From NCBI GenBank assembly GCA_900752275.1, contig CAADUS010000039.1:1-36021 (forward strand): 36,021 nt of DNA. Direction: 5' to 3'. A program made the position numbers and the translations under genes. This document shows positions 32,249-36,021 of this stretch, piece by piece; within the stretch, counting starts at the first letter, position 1, and each line of letters starts with the position of its first letter. The notes under the pieces are model-generated. The model was not told the DNA's origin and ran no database searches. It saw only the letters and a list, made by a program, of their open reading frames with translations. This DNA is from an uncultured Collinsella sp. (GTDB taxonomy: Bacteria; Actinomycetota; Coriobacteriia; Coriobacteriales; Coriobacteriaceae).

Positions 32249-33088
32249 TTACGCGATGGTTGCGGTGTAAGAGGCGACGTCCTCGTAGGAATCGGTCAGA
32301 TAGGCGTCAATGCCGATGGTCGTGTTAACCAGGTCGTCAAGGCTGTCAAGCTCGCCGTTCGAGAACGTGAATTCCTCGGTGGCGTTGGTGCCGGGCATCA
32401 GGTGAGCCGAGAACCAGGGTTCCTTCATGGTGCCGTTGACGTTGGTCTTGCCGGAAGGAGCGTAGAAGGTCAGGTCCTTGTCGCTCTTGTTGGTGATGTT
32501 GACGACAAAGCCGATGTCGCCCCAGTCGTCCTTGAACTTCTCGGTGATGGTGATGGTGCACAGATCGTCATCGGCGACGGTGACGGCGGGGGAGATTTCA
32601 ATCTTCTGGACGTCGTCTTCGACGGCCTCATCGATCTCATCTTCCTTCTCAGCCGCCTCGCGATCCTTCTTCACCGTACCGGACAGGTCCTTGTCGGACT
32701 TGGTAAAGACAAGATTGCCGTCATCTTCTTCGAGGATGAGTTTTCCGTCCTTGAGCTTCATGTCATGCGACTCGTCTTCGGCGGTGATGGTTACGGTGGT
32801 GGCGTCCTTTGCCTCCCATTTAAGGTCGACGACTTCAAGGAACAGATCGAGGGCGCCTGTACCGTCCTCATCGAGAATCAGGACGCAGTGGACACCCCAA
32901 TCCTCGAGCATCTTCATGTACTCATCGGTCAGCTCTTCGCCCTCCAGGGTTCCACCCGAGAGTTCCCAGCTGCCGACGAAGTTGGCCTTGGGGTCTTTGC
33001 CGCCGCCGCTGCAGCCCGTCAGGGCAAAGGCGAGCGCCAGGACGCATGTCAGAAATGCGAGTACGGACTTTTTGAACGTTGTCTTCAT
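32249..33088 (-). CDS. secreted lipoprotein of unknown function
   Basis: 279 aa from an ATG with AAGGAGG upstream on its strand. A signal peptide with lipobox LTGC (lipidated C26) is followed by Gly/Ser and then a beta-rich mature part. The visible repeats are a lipocalin-like start (NFVGSWELSGGTLEGEELT) and a second beta domain from about 165 (TITITEKFKDDWGDIGFVV). Between them is an Asp/Glu/Lys-rich linker (about 140-165). Lipoproteins of this build, with a short FVGSWEL domain, are common in Coriobacteriia and related gut bacteria but have no known role. It probably sits on the outer face of the membrane. Confidence 0.8.
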   Translation of the reverse strand: MKTTFKKSVLAFLTCVLALAFALTGCSGGGKDPKANFVGSWELSGGTLEGEELTDEYMKMLEDWGVHCVLILDEDGTGALDLFLEVVDLKWEAKDATTVTITAEDESHDMKLKDGKLILEEDDGNLVFTKSDKDLSGTVKKDREAAEKEDEIDEAVEDDVQKIEISPAVTVADDDLCTITITEKFKDDWGDIGFVVNITNKSDKDLTFYAPSGKTNVNGTMKEPWFSAHLMPGTNATEEFTFSNGELDSLDDLVNTTIGIDAYLTDSYEDVASYTATIA

Positions 33089-33168
33089 GGTGTCCTCCTT
33101 CTTGTGTGAAAGCCCATAGAAGCAAATGCGGGGGTGGCGGATCCCCCGCCAATTACCAGATAGAGGGA

Positions 33169-34410
33169 CTAGGGCCGGGGCGTTCCGCAGTTGCTGCAGA
33201 ATTTGCCGCCGTTTTCGCTACCGCAGTTGGGGCAGAACCACTTGGCCGGTACCGGGGCGGGTGCGGGACTGCCGCACTCGGAGCAGAACTTGCCGGTGTT
33301 GGTGGCGCCGCAACTGCAGGTCCACGTGCCGGCCGCGGGGGCAGCGGCAGGAGCCGGTGCGGGGGCGGGTGCCGGAGCCGGCTGCGGGGCGGCCTGCTGC
33401 TGTGCCTGGCCGGCGGCGAACAGCTGGCTGGCGTTCATGCCGCCCATGCCGCCTGCCATGCCCATGCCCATAAAGCCGGCCATCGCGCCGTTGGGGTTGG
33501 CCGCTGCGGCGCGCATCGCATCGCTCTGGGCGCTGGCGATGTTGGCGGCTGCCATGGTGGGATCGCGCATGACCGCGGCCTTCTGCAGATCCTTGATCAT
33601 CTGCTCGTCTTCTTGCGAGGCGGCGATGGAGTTGACGCCAAAGCTCACAATCTCGACGCCGCGCAGGTCGCGCCAGTCGGCCGAGAGGACCTCGTTGAGC
33701 GCGCGGGCGAGCTCGGTGGTGTGGCCGGGGATGGCGCTGTAGCGGATGCCCATCTCCGAGATCTTGGCAAAGGCTGGTTGCAGAGCGGTGAGCAGCTCGG
33801 ACTTAAGCTGGCTGTCGATCTTATCGCGCGTGTAGCTATCGGTCACGTTGCCGCACACGTTGGTGTAGAACAGCAGCGGGTTGGTGATGCGGTACGAATA
33901 CTCGCCGTTGCAGCGAACGGAGATGTCGACGTCCAGGCCAATGTTGTTATCGACCACGCGGAAAGGCACGGGCGAGGCGGTGCCGTACTTGTTACCGATG
34001 ATCTCCTTGGTGTTGATGAAGTAGACGCGCTGGTCCTTGCCTGCGTCGCCGCCAAAGGTAAAGCGGCTGCCGATATTGGCGAACGTCTCCTTGATGGAGT
34101 CGCCCAGGTTGCCGCTAAAGACGCTCGGCTCGCTGCCGGTGTCAAAGACGAACTCGCCGGGCTCCAGCGCGACCTCGATGATCTTGCCGTTTTGCACCAC
34201 GAGCATGCCCTGGCCGTCGTTGACGGCGATGACGGAGCCGTTGGAGATGACGTTGTCCTCGCCGCGCGTGTTGGAGCTGCGGCCGCCGGTGCGCTTGCTG
34301 CCCTTGCAGGCCAAGACGTCAGCGGGCATCGATTCGCAATAGATAAATTCCTTCCACTGGTCGGCCATGACGCCGCCGGCAGCACCCAATCCAGCTTTCA
34401 AGAGTCCCAT
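33169..34410 (-). CDS. SPFH-domain protein with C-terminal double zinc ribbon
   Basis: 413 aa with GAAAGGAAG before the ATG. Residues about 20-290 form an SPFH/virion-core-like domain (YFINTKEIIGNKYGT, GIRYSAIPGHTTELARALNE). The Met/Gly-rich hinge and Ala/Pro-rich linker (about 310-365) lead to two zinc ribbons, CSCG...CSECG and CPNCG...CSNCG. Proteins of this architecture assemble on membranes, often with zinc-ribbon partners, and the neighbour genes upstream also encode zinc ribbons. Probable roles are scaffold or membrane stress protein; the exact function is unknown. Confidence 0.82.
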   Translation of the reverse strand: MGLLKAGLGAAGGVMADQWKEFIYCESMPADVLACKGSKRTGGRSSNTRGEDNVISNGSVIAVNDGQGMLVVQNGKIIEVALEPGEFVFDTGSEPSVFSGNLGDSIKETFANIGSRFTFGGDAGKDQRVYFINTKEIIGNKYGTASPVPFRVVDNNIGLDVDISVRCNGEYSYRITNPLLFYTNVCGNVTDSYTRDKIDSQLKSELLTALQPAFAKISEMGIRYSAIPGHTTELARALNEVLSADWRDLRGVEIVSFGVNSIAASQEDEQMIKDLQKAAVMRDPTMAAANIASAQSDAMRAAAANPNGAMAGFMGMGMAGGMGGMNASQLFAAGQAQQQAAPQPAPAPAPAPAPAAAPAAGTWTCSCGATNTGKFCSECGSPAPAPVPAKWFCPNCGSENGGKFCSNCGTPRP

Positions 34411-34458
34411 GGTGATCTTCCTTTCTCGTCAAAGGCCGGGTGGTATTGGTCAGAATGG

Positions 34459-35781
34459 CTAATCGTCCTTGTTGTCCTTCATGACAACGGTGGTCTCGGT
34501 GTGGCTGAAGGTGTCGTGCTTCTCGGTCAGGTCGAGCTCGCCGCAGTAGCAGTCGGCGTGGGTGGCCTCGTTGGCCGTCTTGAGCTGGCCTACCAGCAGC
34601 ACGTCTGCGATGATCACGATGATCAGCGGCGCGACGATGTTGATGAGGATGCCCTCGACATCAAAGGTGAGGTAATCCGGATCGAAGGCGTTCTCGCCCA
34701 TAAAGAGAATCTGGGAAAGGACAAATCCGATCGCAAAGAACAGCACCGAGGCGATAGCGAGCTTGGGCTTGGAGCAGGGAAGCTCGCCGACCATGCGGCC
34801 GGTTTGGCCGTTCATGGCAAACAGGTAACTCTTGCCGTTCCACGAGGTAGAGAGCATCCACACGGGGAACAGAGCATAATCGTTTTCTTCCCAGGTGTAG
34901 TCGAGCTGCTTGCTTTCGACCGTGGCGTCGTCGTACTCGTCGACGACGGTCTCGCGCAGGGCTGAGATCGTGCTCTCCTCCATGCGGCGCTCGGCGCGCG
35001 CCTTGCAGGTTTCGCAATCCTCGTCATAGCGGTTGGCGATGTAGCCGGGCATATAGGCGACCGAGAACGGGCGCAGCGCGTCGTAGTCAAACGGCTCGAT
35101 GGCGTCCATGTGGCCGTCGGGCATCTTGGACGATCCGTCGACGGGCACGCGCTCAAACGAGATATTGCCCTTACGGTAGGCGTCGTAGTGGTCGGTGGTC
35201 GTGACGGTGCGGTCGGATTCCTCGGTCACGGTCTCGTTGGTCGCGTCAAAGTACACTTCGCCGTCAACGCGGGCGCCGTAGAGCCAAAACGGCACGTAAA
35301 CGCCTTGGACCTCGTCGATGTGGTTGCCGGTGACAAAGCTCTTGGGCAGCAGGATTTTACCCTTGTAGTGGTCTTTGAGCGCGGCCATGACATCGTCGCG
35401 CCCGAGCTTAAACGGAATCACCAGGTCGGGTGAGAAGTCGCCCGAGAGCTGGCCGGGTGCCACGGCGGAGTTGCCGCAGTACGGGCAGGTGGTGACGGCG
35501 ACGGTGCCGTCGGACACGAGCTCGGCGCCGCACGACGAGCAGATGTAGCCGGCGTTTTGAGCCAGCTCCTGCACGGCATCGTCGACAGCAGGCTTGGGGG
35601 CCGCGGCTGCGGCATCGGCTTTGGCATCTGCCTTGTCCTGGCGCTCGCGATAGAGGGCCTCGACTTCTTCGACTTCAAAACGCGAATCGCAGTAGTCGCA
35701 GACGAGCTTTTGCTCGGCACTGGCAAAGTGAAGGGGGCCGCCACACGCGGGCCACTGATAGTTGACGCTCTCAAAGGCCAT
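34459..35781 (-). CDS. zinc-ribbon membrane protein
   Basis: 440 aa. The N-terminal zinc ribbon reads WPACGGPL...CDYC, so the first Cys expected in CPAC is Trp. A second ribbon (about 80-105) is intact (CSSCG...CPYCG). A beta-rich region of about 200 residues (VPFWLYGARVDGEVYFDATN) and a Cys-pair block (CETCKAR) follow. Two membrane segments occur near 345-400 (IASVLFFAIGFVLSQILF and ILINIVAPLIIVIIADVLLV). The family resembles TFIIB-type zinc-ribbon/helicase-like zinc-ribbon proteins of unknown function. It lies 48 bp before the SPFH gene in the same direction, so the proteins probably act together. Confidence 0.8.
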   Translation of the reverse strand: MAFESVNYQWPACGGPLHFASAEQKLVCDYCDSRFEVEEVEALYRERQDKADAKADAAAAAPKPAVDDAVQELAQNAGYICSSCGAELVSDGTVAVTTCPYCGNSAVAPGQLSGDFSPDLVIPFKLGRDDVMAALKDHYKGKILLPKSFVTGNHIDEVQGVYVPFWLYGARVDGEVYFDATNETVTEESDRTVTTTDHYDAYRKGNISFERVPVDGSSKMPDGHMDAIEPFDYDALRPFSVAYMPGYIANRYDEDCETCKARAERRMEESTISALRETVVDEYDDATVESKQLDYTWEENDYALFPVWMLSTSWNGKSYLFAMNGQTGRMVGELPCSKPKLAIASVLFFAIGFVLSQILFMGENAFDPDYLTFDVEGILINIVAPLIIVIIADVLLVGQLKTANEATHADCYCGELDLTEKHDTFSHTETTVVMKDNKDD

Positions 35782-35805
35782 GATCGGTCCTTTCGCTGCC
35801 GGAGG

Positions 35806-36021
35806 CTATGCGCCGATGGCGCCGCCGCAGTATTCGCAGCGCCCACTGGCATCGGGAATGGTGGTGGCTCCGCAGAAGGGGCAGGTCACCGCGGGCTTGG
35901 GGGCCTTGGGGGCCACGACGCTGTCGCGTGTCTCCTGACGCAACTGCACCAGCGCATCGCGGACTTCGGTTGCCTGGCGCTTGGCCTCGCGGTACTCGAT
36001 GGACCCGCGCTGATCGATGAT
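35806..36021 (-). CDS. zinc-ribbon protein, 3' end only
   Basis: The frame is open from the window edge to the TAG at 35806-35808, giving 71 residues. They comprise a charged helix (IEYREAKRQATEVRDALVQL) followed by a C-terminal zinc ribbon with CPFCG and CEYCG. The start is beyond the window. It precedes the zinc-ribbon membrane protein by 24 bp and is probably the first visible gene of that operon. The identity of the N-terminal part is unknown. Confidence 0.75.
   Translation of the reverse strand: MIDQRGSIEYREAKRQATEVRDALVQLRQETRDSVVAPKAPKPAVTCPFCGATTIPDASGRCEYCGGAIGA

Noticed and set aside
33079..34965. Very long open frame on the plus strand opposite the SPFH gene
   Set aside because: It is a GC-bias shadow. 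The minus-strand frames have ribosome sites and recognisable domains.
1..36021. tRNA, rRNA, CRISPR array, integrase or prophage genes
   Set aside because: No cloverleaf-like sequence, rRNA signature, regularly spaced repeat array or recombinase domain was recognised on reading; a tRNAscan-SE and CRISPR search would confirm.

Overview
The window looks like a chromosomal segment of a high-GC gut actinobacterium of the class Coriobacteriia, most likely Collinsella or a close relative. This is inferred from GC-rich coding with AT-rich control regions, LuxS, beta-glucoside PTS genes, split transketolase, and an NRAMP-related magnesium transporter like the one known from Eggerthella. No rRNA, tRNA, CRISPR array, integrase or transposase gene was seen.

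Layout. (1) 1-4674, plus strand: the 3' part of a CNNM/CorC-type CBS membrane protein, an unusual stand-alone protein resembling the N-terminal domain of cyanophycin synthetase, a YtxH protein coupled to a PRC-barrel protein, and a membrane-anchored NodB-like polysaccharide deacetylase that has lost most of its metal ligands. (2) 4675-8110: a structured leader, then a PRC/MgtE-N/CBS/5-TM protein coupled to an NRAMP-related (NRMT-type) Mg2+ transporter. This is a likely magnesium homeostasis pair. (3) 8111-8655: intergenic DNA with a 233-bp MITE-like element bounded by perfect 30-bp inverted repeats. (4) 8656-10872, minus: an OatA-like acyltransferase/SGNH protein. It is divergent from a ribokinase-nucleoside hydrolase salvage operon (11059-13033).

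(5) 13034-17206: a beta-glucoside operon with RAT antiterminator sites, an overlapping terminator, a LicT/BglG antiterminator, a PTS EIIBC and a 6-phospho-beta-glucosidase (GH1). (6) 17381-24799: a LacI regulator, then an isomerase, split transketolase (two genes) and FGGY kinase operon that reads like a complete sugar-catabolic route with unknown substrate. luxS and a DUF4867 gene follow. Repeated CTGTTTA words in front of the lacI and isomerase genes look like operators. (7) 24800-26486: an AAA+ ATPase gene on the opposite strand, flanked by two diverged copies of the DUF4867 3' end plus its downstream hairpin repeat, which suggests insertion of a cargo gene. (8) 26487-27917: a second GH1 gene.

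(9) 28057-32055: a signalling operon made of a 7TM sensor without a recognisable kinase core, a HisKA_3-type histidine kinase and a NarL/LuxR-type response regulator. The regulator gene is broken by a -1 frameshift in a T5 run. (10) 32249-36021, minus: a lipoprotein, an SPFH protein with C-terminal zinc ribbons, a zinc-ribbon membrane protein and the 3' end of another zinc-ribbon gene.

Intergenic spaces are rich in perfect palindromes (GGGAC-type and TCTCRATCTGTAACA-type). Several of these belong to small repeat families within the window.
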